Shown here: in pieces, positions 1-9,261 of the stretch | Layout of the letters: the number at the start of each line of letters is the position of its first letter | Numbering within the stretch: the first letter of the stretch is position 1 | DNA from: Leucobacter sp. cx-42 | GTDB taxonomy: Bacteria > Actinomycetota > Actinomycetes > Actinomycetales > Microbacteriaceae | Reading direction: 5' to 3' | Assembly: GCF_014529985.1 (NCBI RefSeq) | Contig: NZ_JACVMU010000007.1 | Coordinates: 248,001-312,000 of the forward strand | DNA length: 64,000 bases | Notes under the pieces: model-generated | What the model saw: only the letters and a program-made list of their open reading frames with translations | The model's database searches: none | Told to the model about the DNA's origin: nothing | Translations under genes and position numbers: made by a program

Positions 1-61
1 TGACCTAATATTGAACAGTTGGAGTCGTCTGTCGTGACTCCCTATTCCAAAGAGGGGACGT

Positions 62-994
62 ATGGCGAGTGTCTTACCGCAGGATCAGCTCTTTGACCTT
101 TGCGCTCGCGAGGGTGCGACTCCAAAGAACATCAGAGAGCGTGCACCCTTCTTAGAAACACTTCCGGCGACCCAGCACGCCCTCAGTTTGCTTCCCGTGG
201 AAGGTTGGGGTGAGGCAGCCCGAGCGCTGCTAATTTGCGTTACGAGACCAGGTGGGGCTGGTGGGTTTGATGAGAGAATTTCCCTTTTCGTTGTGACGTG
301 CCTCGCATTAGACGGGTCCATTGCTCCGCTCGGTCAGCGGCTCGATAATTTAATCGAGAGAAGAATCGAGAACTATCCCACATCTAGAAATACTTGGACG
401 AAGATGCGACAGGTCGCCATGACCAAGCTCGCCGTCTCACTTCAAACCCTGCAGGAATACCCTTGCGGGTCTGAAGACTCTCTACGGGGTATAGCCCGTT
501 TGATCGCAGCAAATGCTGCGTTGATCCGAAAGCACATGGCCCCGAAGCTCAGCAAAGACGAAGTGTTGCAGCTTCACCAGTTGGTCTTCGAAGAGTTGCC
601 GAGAGTCAATGAATACTTCGAGTCCATCCGTATCGCGCCAACCGCATATGTAAAGAAACTGCAATGGGTTATCAGCGCGATTTCAAGAGGAGCCTACGCG
701 CGACTGTACGAGGACCTCGGGCCAAGTGCCGCTGAGATCCTCGTTCCACCACGCTATGTCACGTCCTTTTTTGGGGATGTGCTGGGGAGCTATGACCCAG
801 ACGCCGAGGAGATTCAACTCATGGTGCGCGCGATCTCAGTGATCATGTTGGACACGGAAGGCCACGACCTCTGGAGGGAGGCATTCCATAGAGAGCGGCG
901 AAGTGAGAGCCTGTCTCCCGGCATGCTCGAGCAACGGCGCCGAATCGCAAGCTATTTTGAGTCATGGATGTTCGCTAAGCCTTCAATGGTCTGA
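62..994 (+). CDS. Hypothetical protein, 310 aa
   Basis: No family recognised. The start is supported by an AGGGG ribosome-binding site just upstream of the ATG. The protein looks soluble and alpha-helical, with no signal peptide or membrane segment. Residues about 68-100 (DERISLFVVTCLALDGSI and what follows) have the spacing of a small acidic helical bundle faintly like TerB-type domains, but this is not strong enough to name it. It stands alone with about 190 bp of non-coding sequence after it, at the left edge of the low-GC accessory region. Its codon use is more AT-rich than the genes right of 17 kb, so it probably arrived with the island. Confidence 0.7.
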   Translation: MASVLPQDQLFDLCAREGATPKNIRERAPFLETLPATQHALSLLPVEGWGEAARALLICVTRPGGAGGFDERISLFVVTCLALDGSIAPLGQRLDNLIERRIENYPTSRNTWTKMRQVAMTKLAVSLQTLQEYPCGSEDSLRGIARLIAANAALIRKHMAPKLSKDEVLQLHQLVFEELPRVNEYFESIRIAPTAYVKKLQWVISAISRGAYARLYEDLGPSAAEILVPPRYVTSFFGDVLGSYDPDAEEIQLMVRAISVIMLDTEGHDLWREAFHRERRSESLSPGMLEQRRRIASYFESWMFAKPSMV

Positions 995-1186
995 GCTGTG
1001 CTGCTATCGAACCTTCGCGGGACGTTTGACGCAATGTACACCAAGAGGGGCTATCTGAACTGTGTAGCGCTCATGCTTGCGTTCTTGCGCACATGCGTTT
1101 ATAACAAGGGTTAGCTCGGATCGAGCGCATCTAGTTGGTGGTGCGCTCTCAGAGCAGCACTTCCCTGTCTTGCACGGAGGTGCACC

Positions 1187-1453
1187 ATGTCAGTAAAGCG
1201 GATTTTCGTAAGAATTGAACGGCCAATTGTATTTGAGGTCGAGATTGCGCCGGAGAAGCTTGGGCTTTTCGGAGACGCGATTGACCTGCTCAACAAGGGG
1301 GTTTGTGACGATGAATTCCCGACGGCCCTCACAGAAGCTGAGATTGTAGAGATGCTCGGGCTTCCAGGCGAAGAACAGCTTGACACCCAAAACTTCTCGG
1401 TCACTCGAGGGTATCTGGCACCGTTCACTCTTCACGTTGTTCCCGAAGAATAA
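1187..1453 (+). CDS. Small hypothetical protein, 88 aa
   Basis: A short acidic protein of unknown function. A very good ribosome-binding site (GGAGGTG, 5 bases before the ATG) supports it as a real gene. The N-terminus reads as an alternating beta pattern (residues 4-20), followed by a helical acidic middle and a short C-terminal strand. No cysteines of a zinc site, no membrane segment and no signal peptide are seen. It is followed 15 bp later by a strong hairpin terminator, so it is a monocistronic unit between the first unknown gene and the restriction-modification operon. It may be a small accessory protein of the island; nothing in the sequence assigns a function. Confidence 0.65.
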   Translation: MSVKRIFVRIERPIVFEVEIAPEKLGLFGDAIDLLNKGVCDDEFPTALTEAEIVEMLGLPGEEQLDTQNFSVTRGYLAPFTLHVVPEE

Positions 1454-1467
1454 TCGCCTGACAGCTA

Positions 1468-1505
1468 CTGCCCGCCACCCTCAGAATGAGGGGGCGGGCA
1501 GCTTT
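1468..1505 (+). terminator. Intrinsic terminator of the 88-aa gene
   Basis: GC-rich hairpin: left arm CTGCCCGCC-a-CCCTCA, loop GAA, right arm TGAGGG-GGCGGGCAG, one bulged A, followed by a T-rich run (ctttcattt). Confidence 0.8.
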
Positions 1506-1792
1506 CATTTCTAATGCTGGTTCCAGATCCAGCTATCAAGCCCTTATGTCTCGCCTAGGTCTTCACGAAAACACCTGTTCATGGGATAATCAAAGACAGA
1601 TCGCAGTGTTTGGTCGCAGCGCATATGCTCCCGGCTGCATCAACTCGTCGACCGAGTGTCGGTGGCAACAGGTAACTTTGTTACCAGCGCGAGAGCAACG
1701 ATATTAATGCGCCCTGAGCGCAGAGGAGAACATCACCAGATGAGCAGTACAGTCCGAGCGAACAATACGAAGACTCACGCGAGGGTGGTGGC
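1506..1792. other. Gene-free stretch upstream of the hsd operon
   Basis: This interval carries no credible gene. A 73-codon frame starting inside the terminator has no ribosome-binding site or recognisable product. The interval should hold the promoter of the hsdMSR operon, but no clear -35/-10 pair can be picked with confidence. Confidence 0.5.
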
Positions 1793-4234
1793 GTGACGGT
1801 GGCTCTCAAGAAGTCGGATCTTTACTCGTCATTGTGGGCGAGCTGTGACCAACTCCGCGGCGGTATGGATGCGTCGCAGTACAAGGATTACATCCTCACG
1901 CTCCTTTTTGTGAAGTATGTCTCCGACAAAGCTAAAACTGACCGGAACTCGCTCATTGATGTTCCCGAGGGCGGCTCGTTCGATGACATGCTCAAGGCCA
2001 AAGGTGACAAAGAGATTGGGGATCGCTTCAATAAGATCATCGCCAAGCTCGCCGAGACCAACGGTCTCCGTAATGTCATTGACCAAGCTGACTTCAATGA
2101 TGAAGAAAAACTCGGTAAGGGCAAGGAGATGCAGGACAGGCTCTCAAAGCTGGTCACCATCTTCAACGATCTAGATTTCCGTGGATCACGCGCTGAGGGC
2201 GACGACCTACTCGGAGACGCATACGAATACTTGATGCGGCACTTCGCAACAGAGTCAGGCAAGAGCAAAGGGCAGTTCTACACGCCTGCGGAAGTATCGC
2301 GTATTCTCGCGAAGGTTGTCGGCATCAACAGCCAGACTCGTCAAGATCAGACCGTGTATGACCCTGCGGCTGGATCGGGCTCGTTGCTCCTCAAGGCCGC
2401 GGCTGAAGCGCCGCGCGGGATGACCATCTACGGTCAAGAAAAAGACAACGCCACCTGGGCGCTATCTAAAATGAACATGATTCTGCACGGCAACGAGATT
2501 GCCGAGATCGCAAAAGGCGACACGATCACAAGCCCACAGTTCACGAACGGCAATCAGCTCAAGACATTTGATTATGTGGTTATGAACCCACCCTTCTCGG
2601 TGAAGTCGTGGAGTAATGGTCTTGAGAACGAGTATGACCGCTTTGAGTACGGTCGTCCGCCTGAGAAGAATGGCGACTACGCGTTCCTCCTGCACGCGCT
2701 CAAGTCACTCAAGAGCAACGGCAAAGGCGCGATCATTCTCCCGCATGGAGTGCTGTTCCGAGGCAATGCCGAAGGTGTGATCCGCAAACGTCTCCTCAAG
2801 CAAGGCTTCATCAAGGGCGTCATAGGTCTCCCCGCGAATCTCTTTTACGGAACGGGTATCCCGGCATGCATCGTGATCGTTGACAAGGAGAATGCGCAAG
2901 CTCGCAGTGGTGTCTTTATGATCGACGCTTCCAAGGGCTTCATCAAAGACGGCAACAAGAACCGTCTGCGCAGCCAGGATCTGCATAAGATCGTTGACAC
3001 GTTCAATAAGCAGATCGAGACCGAGCGCTACTCACGTATGGTGCCGATGAGCGAGATCGCTGATCCAAAGAACGACTACAACCTCAACATTCCGCGCTAC
3101 ATTGATTCCTCCGAACCAGAGGATCTGCAGGATCTCAACGCGCACCTGAATGGTGGCATCCCAAACGTTGACCTTGACGCACTCGCGCCTTACTGGGAGG
3201 CCTTCCCGCAGCTTCGCGATCAGCTCTTCAAACCAAACCGTCCTGGATATAGCGACCTAGATATTGATGTCGCCGATGTCCAGCAGACGATCCTTGACTC
3301 CATTGAGTTCAAGGAGTTTGCCGCAGCTGCCCGGACGCTCACCGGAGATTGGTTCACATCGCATCGTGACGCACTTGCCGCGATTGACGAGAACACTGAG
3401 CCTGCTGAACTCATCGAGACAATCAGCGACGACTTGCTTGAGCGATTCAAACCTGTGTCGCTACTTGATGAGTACAACGTGTATGAGCAGCTCCTGACCT
3501 ATTGGCACGAAACGATGCACGACGATGTTTACCTGGTCATGGCTGACGGCTGGAAGCAAGCGGCGATGCCACGACTGACAATTAATGACAAGGAACGGAA
3601 GCTCACTGAGGAGCCAGACTTGACGATCGGCACCGGCAAGAACGCTCAGAAGTACAAGATGGACCTCGTTCCTCCGTCGCTAATCGTGGCGCACTACTTT
3701 GCAGAAGAGCAGGCCAGAGTAGACGAGCTCAATGCACAGCTTGAAGCTGCTTCTGCTGCGGTGACAGAACATGCCGAAGAACACGGCATCGATGAGGCAC
3801 TGCTCTCGGAAGCAACCAATGACAAGGGTGCGTATACCAAGCAACTCCTGACCACCGCAGTCAAGGAGGCGAAGTCCACACACGACAACGAGACTCTTGT
3901 GTGTGCGAATGAAGCGCTCGCGCTCGTTAATGCCGAAGCGTCAGCTAAGAGGGCCGCCAAGGACGCACAGTCGCAGCTCGACCTCGCCACGCTCAAGAAA
4001 TACGGTGAGCTCGCTGAGAACGATATCAAGGCGCTCGTGCTCGACGACAAGTGGAACGCCACTGTTAGACAGTGCGTAGCAAGAGAAGCAGAAGCACTCA
4101 CTCTTAATCTTGTTTCCCGCCTCCAGCAGCTGGGTGAGCGCTATATCGAGACGACCGCTGATCTCAGTGCCGAATTAACAAGGCTCGAAAAGAAGGTTTC
4201 GGACAGTCTTGCGGCCATGGGGGTTGAGGCATGA
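1793..4234 (+). CDS. hsdM: Type I restriction-modification DNA methyltransferase subunit (HsdM), 813 aa
   Basis: N6-adenine methyltransferase subunit of a type I restriction-modification enzyme; with HsdS it methylates the asymmetric target and with HsdR it forms the restriction complex. The N-terminal HsdM helical domain (about 10-150) is followed by GQFYTP (160-165), the AdoMet-binding motif DPAAGSG (190-196) and the catalytic NPPF (265-268). The protein is clearly longer than the classic 500-550 aa HsdM: residues about 480-813 form a long extension, with a charged coiled-coil-like part from about 640. The start is GTG at 1793; a second in-frame GTG two codons later is possible. The stop overlaps hsdS by ATGA, indicating translational coupling. 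It heads a six-gene operon. Confidence 0.96.
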   Translation: MTVALKKSDLYSSLWASCDQLRGGMDASQYKDYILTLLFVKYVSDKAKTDRNSLIDVPEGGSFDDMLKAKGDKEIGDRFNKIIAKLAETNGLRNVIDQADFNDEEKLGKGKEMQDRLSKLVTIFNDLDFRGSRAEGDDLLGDAYEYLMRHFATESGKSKGQFYTPAEVSRILAKVVGINSQTRQDQTVYDPAAGSGSLLLKAAAEAPRGMTIYGQEKDNATWALSKMNMILHGNEIAEIAKGDTITSPQFTNGNQLKTFDYVVMNPPFSVKSWSNGLENEYDRFEYGRPPEKNGDYAFLLHALKSLKSNGKGAIILPHGVLFRGNAEGVIRKRLLKQGFIKGVIGLPANLFYGTGIPACIVIVDKENAQARSGVFMIDASKGFIKDGNKNRLRSQDLHKIVDTFNKQIETERYSRMVPMSEIADPKNDYNLNIPRYIDSSEPEDLQDLNAHLNGGIPNVDLDALAPYWEAFPQLRDQLFKPNRPGYSDLDIDVADVQQTILDSIEFKEFAAAARTLTGDWFTSHRDALAAIDENTEPAELIETISDDLLERFKPVSLLDEYNVYEQLLTYWHETMHDDVYLVMADGWKQAAMPRLTINDKERKLTEEPDLTIGTGKNAQKYKMDLVPPSLIVAHYFAEEQARVDELNAQLEAASAAVTEHAEEHGIDEALLSEATNDKGAYTKQLLTTAVKEAKSTHDNETLVCANEALALVNAEASAKRAAKDAQSQLDLATLKKYGELAENDIKALVLDDKWNATVRQCVAREAEALTLNLVSRLQQLGERYIETTADLSAELTRLEKKVSDSLAAMGVEA

Positions 4235-5412
4235 CAACTGCGCCCCCCTTAATAGCTGACTGGAAAGAGGTAGAGCTAGGTGACGTGTGCCCACCCGGTG
4301 GGCTCGTTAGAGGCCCGTTTGGAGGCTCTCTTAAGAAAAGCGACTTCGTACCTACTGGCTTTCAAGTGTACGAGCAGCGACACGCAATATGGGGCCCCAA
4401 AACCGAAGCTCGCTACTTCATCGATGCTCGCAAGTATAAAGAGATGCAGCGCTTTGCCGTCGAGGCAGGTGATTTTATCGTAAGTTGCTCGGGAACGATC
4501 GGTCGGATTTCTCGTATCCCAGGATCAGCGGCACCAGGCATAATCAATCAAGCACTACTCAAGATCCGAGTAGACGAACGAGTAATCGACCCACTTTTCT
4601 TCTTGACCCTCTTCGGATGGGAGATGTTTCAAGAGAAGATCTTGGACAGCACGCAAGGTGGGGCGATGCAAAACTTAGTGGGCATGCCTGTATTCAAGGC
4701 TACAAAACTTGCTTTACCGCCGATGGCAGAGCAACAGGCGATAGCGACCGCTATCTCCAGCATCGGTGAACTGATCACCACCCTCGAGCATCTCATCGCC
4801 AAGAAGCAAGCGATCAAGCAAGGCATGATGCAGCAGCTTCTGACTGGTCGAACCCGGCTACCGGGTTTCGAGAAGAAATGGCAACTACGGAAACTAGGCG
4901 AATTGCTGGGCTATGAGCAGCCCGGACCGTACCTTGTGTCGAGTACCGATTACTCCGATACAGGTGTGCCAGTGCTCACAGCAGGAAAGACTTTTGTCTT
5001 GGGCTACACAGCGGAGCAAAAAGGCATCTATGAAAACCTCCCGGTCATTATTTTTGATGACTTTACTACCGCCTCCAAATTTGTTGACTTTCCGTTCAAG
5101 GCTAAGTCTTCAGCTATGAAGATGTTGAAGGCTTATCCGGGAGTAAACCTTCGATATATTTTTGAGCGCATGCAGTTGATCGATTTCAATCCAGTTGACC
5201 ATAAGCGTCGTTGGATCGCTGAGTTCAGCAAATTTGAAGTTGAAGTCCCAGAAACGGATGAACAGTCAGCGATCGCTGGGATCATCGAAGCGGCTGACGC
5301 AGAGATTAAGGCCCTGCAGCGACGTCTCGAGAAAGTCCGCTTCATTAAGCAGGGCATGATGCAACAGCTCCTCACTGGACGCACGCGCCTACCTGTGGAG
5401 GCTGTCTCATGA
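4231..5412 (+). CDS. hsdS: Type I restriction-modification specificity subunit (HsdS), 393 aa
   Basis: DNA-recognition subunit of the type I enzyme. Two target-recognition domains (about 1-165 and 215-345) are separated by conserved helical spacers. The spacers are near-duplicates: the central one (about 165-210) and the C-terminal one (about 345-390) both start with an EQxAIA segment and both contain IKQGMMQQLLTGRTRLP. Such internal repeats are where HsdS genes recombine to swap half-sites. The two recognition domains set the two halves of the bipartite target, which cannot be read from the sequence. It overlaps hsdM (ATGA) and hsdR (ATGA), so all three subunits are translationally coupled. 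Confidence 0.95.
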   Translation: MTTAPPLIADWKEVELGDVCPPGGLVRGPFGGSLKKSDFVPTGFQVYEQRHAIWGPKTEARYFIDARKYKEMQRFAVEAGDFIVSCSGTIGRISRIPGSAAPGIINQALLKIRVDERVIDPLFFLTLFGWEMFQEKILDSTQGGAMQNLVGMPVFKATKLALPPMAEQQAIATAISSIGELITTLEHLIAKKQAIKQGMMQQLLTGRTRLPGFEKKWQLRKLGELLGYEQPGPYLVSSTDYSDTGVPVLTAGKTFVLGYTAEQKGIYENLPVIIFDDFTTASKFVDFPFKAKSSAMKMLKAYPGVNLRYIFERMQLIDFNPVDHKRRWIAEFSKFEVEVPETDEQSAIAGIIEAADAEIKALQRRLEKVRFIKQGMMQQLLTGRTRLPVEAVS

Positions 5413-8400
5413 GCGACGTAGGACAAATCGAACGCTTCGCTCAGAACCGCGTAGTCAAGCTGTTTAAAGACCATCTTGATTATGACTACCTCGGCAACTG
5501 GGAGTACCGCGAGAACAACTCGAACATCGAGCAGAGTCTGCTCGTTCAGAACCTCAAAGCGCGTGGCTACGAAGACAACCTCATCACCCGCGCTCTTGAT
5601 CACCTGGGTAAAGCGGCTTCAGTCGGTGGCAGCCACGATCTCTACGACGCCAATCGCGAGGTCTACAACCTATTGCGCTACGGCGTGAAGGTAAGGCCAG
5701 GCGTCGGTGAGCAAACCGAAACAGTCTGGCTTATCGACTGGGCAAGACCAGAAGCTAACCACTTCGCTGTAGCCGAAGAAGTTACGGTGCTCGGGCAGCA
5801 CACCAAGCGCCCCGACGTCGTTCTGTATGTCAACGGTCTGGCCCTCGGCACAATCGAGCTAAAGCGCTCTAAAGTCTCAGCAAGTGAAGGCATCCGCCAA
5901 ACGATCGGGAACCAGAAACCCGAGTTCATTCGCTCGTTCTTCTCAACTGTGCAGTTCGTTTTCGCGGGTAATGATGTTGAGGGGCTTCGTTACGGTGTCA
6001 TCGATACGCCCGAGAAGTACTGGCTGGAGTGGAAAGAGCCAGCTGCTCCTGGCACACAAGCTCTGGGTCCGCTCGATCAATCACTTCTGCAGATGTGCGC
6101 GAAAGATCGCTTTCTCGAATTGATCCACGACTTTATCGTTTTCGATTCAGGCTGGAAGAAAGGTCCACGCCACAACCAGTACTTCGGAGTGAGAGCAGCT
6201 CAAGAGCGCATTGCAAGGCGTGAGGGCGGCATCATCTGGCACACCCAAGGATCAGGTAAGAGCCTGACAATGGTGTGGCTGGCGAAGTGGATCCGTGAAA
6301 ATCAGCCGGACTCGAGAGTCCTCCTGATCACCGACCGTACTGAACTCGATGAACAGATCGAGAAGGTCTTTAATGGTGTCAACGAACAGATCTACCGTAC
6401 AAAGAGCGGTGCCGATCTTCTCGAGAATCTGAACACAACCAGCGAGTGGCTCATCGGCTCCCTCGTGCATAAGTTCCGTGGTTCCGACGATGATGCTGAT
6501 CTGGATGAGGCGGGGGCGGACTTCATTGCGCAGCTCAACTCGAAGATGCCGAAGGACTTCAAAGCCAAGGGCAACATATTCGTCTTCGTTGACGAGGCGC
6601 ACCGTACTCAGTCAGGCAAGATGCACGCTGCGATGAAGCAGCTGCTCCCGGACGCGATGTTTATCGGCTTCACTGGTACGCCGCTACTAAAGGCTGACAA
6701 AGCCACTAGCATCGAGACCTTCGGCTCTTTTATTCATACCTACAAGTTCGACGAAGCAGTCAGTGACGGCGTGGTACTGGACCTGCGTTACGAAGCACGC
6801 AATGTCGACCAGCATCTGGCATCACCGGAGCAGGTAGACAAATGGTTCGAGGTTAAAACTAGGGGCATGACCGACCTCTCCAAGGCTGAACTCAAGAAGC
6901 GTTGGGGCACTATGCAGAAAGTCGTCTCCAGCGAACCGCGTGCCAAGCAAATAGTCAACGACATTCTGCTTGACATGGAAACGAAGCCACGTCTCATGGA
7001 TGGGCGGGGCAACGCCATGCTCGTCGGTGCCAGCATCTACCAGGCGTGCAAGTTCTACGAGATGTTCGTCGCTGCAGGCTTCAAGGGCAAGTGCGCTATT
7101 GTCACGAGCTACACACCAAACGCCAGCGACATCTCGAAAGAGGACTCTGGCGAAGGCAAGACGGAGAAAATCCGTCAGTATGACATCTACCGCAAGATGC
7201 TCGCGGACTACTTTAGTGAGTCCGAAGACCAGGCCATGAACAAGGTCGAGCAGTTTGAGAAAGAAGTCAAAGAACAGTTCATCAAGAACCCCGGCCAGAT
7301 GCGCCTCCTCATCGTGGTCGACAAGCTTCTAACTGGTTTCGACGCACCTTCCGCTACCTATCTCTACATTGATAAGACAATGAAGGACCACGGTCTCTTC
7401 CAGGCCATCTGTCGCGTCAACCGCCTCGATGGCGACGATAAAGACTACGGCTACATCATCGACTACCAGGACTTGTTCAACTCCCTCAAGGGCGCGATAT
7501 CGGATTACACATCTGGTGCGCTCGATGGCTATGAAAAGCAAGACATCGAAGGGCTCCTGAGCAACCGCATCGACAAAGCGCGCGAAGATCTTGATGACGC
7601 ACTCGAGCGAGTTCGTGGGCTTGTTGAAGCAGTTGCGGCACCAAGGGGAACCCTTCAGTATCAGCAGTACTTCTGCGCCCGGGAACCAGGCAGTGTCGAG
7701 CAGCTCAAAGTCAACGAACCAAAGCGCGTCGAGCTTTACAAATCCGTGGCTGCCGTAACTCGTGCATACGCCAACATCGCCAACGAAATGACAGCTGCCG
7801 GATACACGGAAGCTGAGGCTGCAGCGATCAAGTCGGAGATTGCCCATTACATTGATGTCCGTGCCGAAGTGAAGCTCGGTGCAGGTGAAGATGTTGACTT
7901 CAAACAGTACGAAGCTGGGATGCGCTTCCTGCTTGACACATACATCCAAGCCAGTGCATCAGAGACGGTCTCCCACTTTGATGACACTGGGCTCATCGAC
8001 CTCATCGTCAAACTCGGTGCGGGTGCGATTGACAAGCTACCATCTGGCATCAGGAATAGCCCCGAGGCAGTCTCCGAGACGATCATCAACAACATGCGCA
8101 AAGTCATCATTGATGAGCGTGCGATGAACCCGAAGTTCTACGACAAGATGAGTGAACTTCTCGACGCCATTATTGAAGAGCGCCGCAAAGCTGCCATTGA
8201 GTATGAAGAGTTTCTCGCGAAGATCCTTGAAGCTGCCAAGCAACTCGGCACGAAAGAATCAGACACTAAATATCCCGACTGGGCGGCCAACGGAGCACAG
8301 CGGGCTGTGGTTGATTTCCTCTGGCCCCGAGACGACATCGCCCTAGTGCTTGACTATGAGGTTCGGCAGTCGAAGCCGGAAGCTTGGGTGGGCAATCGCA

Positions 8401-8507
8401 TGAAGGAACGTGTCGTGCGGAATGCTATCGAGCGCGCAGTTGGTACCGACTTTGACCAGATCGAAGAACTCTTTGACCTCGTGAAGGCGCGAGATGAGTA
8501 CCGCTAA
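5409..8507 (+). CDS. hsdR: Type I restriction enzyme endonuclease/translocase subunit (HsdR), 1032 aa
   Basis: Motor and nuclease subunit that translocates DNA using ATP and cleaves unmodified DNA away from the recognition site. The N-terminal nuclease domain shows the PD...ELK arrangement (PD at 135-136, ELK at 150-152). The SF2 helicase core shows Walker A QGSGKS (280-285), DEAH (395-398) and the TGTP motif (about 422-425). The C-terminal third is the helical region that docks on HsdM. Length is normal for the family and the reading frame is intact, so the restriction activity looks functional. It overlaps hsdS by 4 bp and the downstream metallopeptidase gene by 14 bp. Confidence 0.96.
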   Translation: MSDVGQIERFAQNRVVKLFKDHLDYDYLGNWEYRENNSNIEQSLLVQNLKARGYEDNLITRALDHLGKAASVGGSHDLYDANREVYNLLRYGVKVRPGVGEQTETVWLIDWARPEANHFAVAEEVTVLGQHTKRPDVVLYVNGLALGTIELKRSKVSASEGIRQTIGNQKPEFIRSFFSTVQFVFAGNDVEGLRYGVIDTPEKYWLEWKEPAAPGTQALGPLDQSLLQMCAKDRFLELIHDFIVFDSGWKKGPRHNQYFGVRAAQERIARREGGIIWHTQGSGKSLTMVWLAKWIRENQPDSRVLLITDRTELDEQIEKVFNGVNEQIYRTKSGADLLENLNTTSEWLIGSLVHKFRGSDDDADLDEAGADFIAQLNSKMPKDFKAKGNIFVFVDEAHRTQSGKMHAAMKQLLPDAMFIGFTGTPLLKADKATSIETFGSFIHTYKFDEAVSDGVVLDLRYEARNVDQHLASPEQVDKWFEVKTRGMTDLSKAELKKRWGTMQKVVSSEPRAKQIVNDILLDMETKPRLMDGRGNAMLVGASIYQACKFYEMFVAAGFKGKCAIVTSYTPNASDISKEDSGEGKTEKIRQYDIYRKMLADYFSESEDQAMNKVEQFEKEVKEQFIKNPGQMRLLIVVDKLLTGFDAPSATYLYIDKTMKDHGLFQAICRVNRLDGDDKDYGYIIDYQDLFNSLKGAISDYTSGALDGYEKQDIEGLLSNRIDKAREDLDDALERVRGLVEAVAAPRGTLQYQQYFCAREPGSVEQLKVNEPKRVELYKSVAAVTRAYANIANEMTAAGYTEAEAAAIKSEIAHYIDVRAEVKLGAGEDVDFKQYEAGMRFLLDTYIQASASETVSHFDDTGLIDLIVKLGAGAIDKLPSGIRNSPEAVSETIINNMRKVIIDERAMNPKFYDKMSELLDAIIEERRKAAIEYEEFLAKILEAAKQLGTKESDTKYPDWAANGAQRAVVDFLWPRDDIALVLDYEVRQSKPEAWVGNRMKERVVRNAIERAVGTDFDQIEELFDLVKARDEYR

Positions 8508-9261
8508 CGCCTACCTCACAGTCCGAGGCATCGATATTGATGTCGTCTACAAGGACATCAAGAACTTGCACATTGGCGTCTACCCTCCGATGGGGCGCGT
8601 GCGAGTAGCTGCCCCGCAGCGGTTTGACGACGACCAGATCCGCATAGCAGTGGTGCAGCGGCTCCCCTGGATCAAGCGTCAACAGGCGCAGCTCAAAGAA
8701 GCCCCGCGACAGACAGAACGCGAAATGATCACCGGTGAATCGCACTACGTCTGGGGCAACCGACTCAGACTCAAAGTGGTTGAGCGACCTGGTCGGGTGC
8801 ACGTTGAGGTCGATGGTGATCGGCTGGTCATCTACACCGCCCCTGGTTCAACCGTGGAGTCACGACGCACAGCACTCGACCGTTGGTACCGTGAGCAGCT
8901 ACGCCAGGCGATTCCTCCGCTGATCGAGAAGTGGGAGAACGAACTCCAGGTGGCTGTCCCCAAGTGGACGATCCGACGCATGAAGACCAAGTGGGGCTCC
9001 TGCAATAGGGAGTCGCGGCACCTCTGGTTCAATCTTGAACTTGCGAAGAAGCATCCTGATTGCCTTGAGTACATTGTCGTCCACGAGATAACGCACTATT
9101 TTGAACGTCACCACGGCGAACGCTTCACTGAGCTTATGGACAAGCAGCTCCCTGATTGGCGGGTTCGGCGAGAAGAGTTGAATGGGTCACCGCTTGCGAG
9201 CGAGGAGTGGGGCGTAAACGAACAATCTGAACGACGAAAGGCGCTACCAGCGAATGTCTGA
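8494..9261 (+). CDS. YgjP/M48-like zinc metallopeptidase (DUF45 type), 255 aa
   Basis: Probable zinc metalloprotease of the YgjP/SprT-like group. The catalytic motif HEITH (197-201) with the third histidine at 207 (HEXXH-x5-H) is intact. The preceding conserved block KWGSC (166-170) is typical of YgjP proteins. No membrane segments or signal peptide, so it acts in the cytoplasm. Genes of this family are often found directly after hsdR; here the start lies inside the last codons of hsdR, so it is part of the same operon. Its substrate is unknown; possible roles are turnover of HsdR or of a DNA-protein conjugate, which is inference only. Confidence 0.88.
   Translation: MSTANAYLTVRGIDIDVVYKDIKNLHIGVYPPMGRVRVAAPQRFDDDQIRIAVVQRLPWIKRQQAQLKEAPRQTEREMITGESHYVWGNRLRLKVVERPGRVHVEVDGDRLVIYTAPGSTVESRRTALDRWYREQLRQAIPPLIEKWENELQVAVPKWTIRRMKTKWGSCNRESRHLWFNLELAKKHPDCLEYIVVHEITHYFERHHGERFTELMDKQLPDWRVRREELNGSPLASEEWGVNEQSERRKALPANV

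Noticed and set aside
1486-1707. A 73-codon frame after the 88-aa gene
   Set aside because: It begins inside the terminator hairpin, has no ribosome-binding site and no recognisable product.
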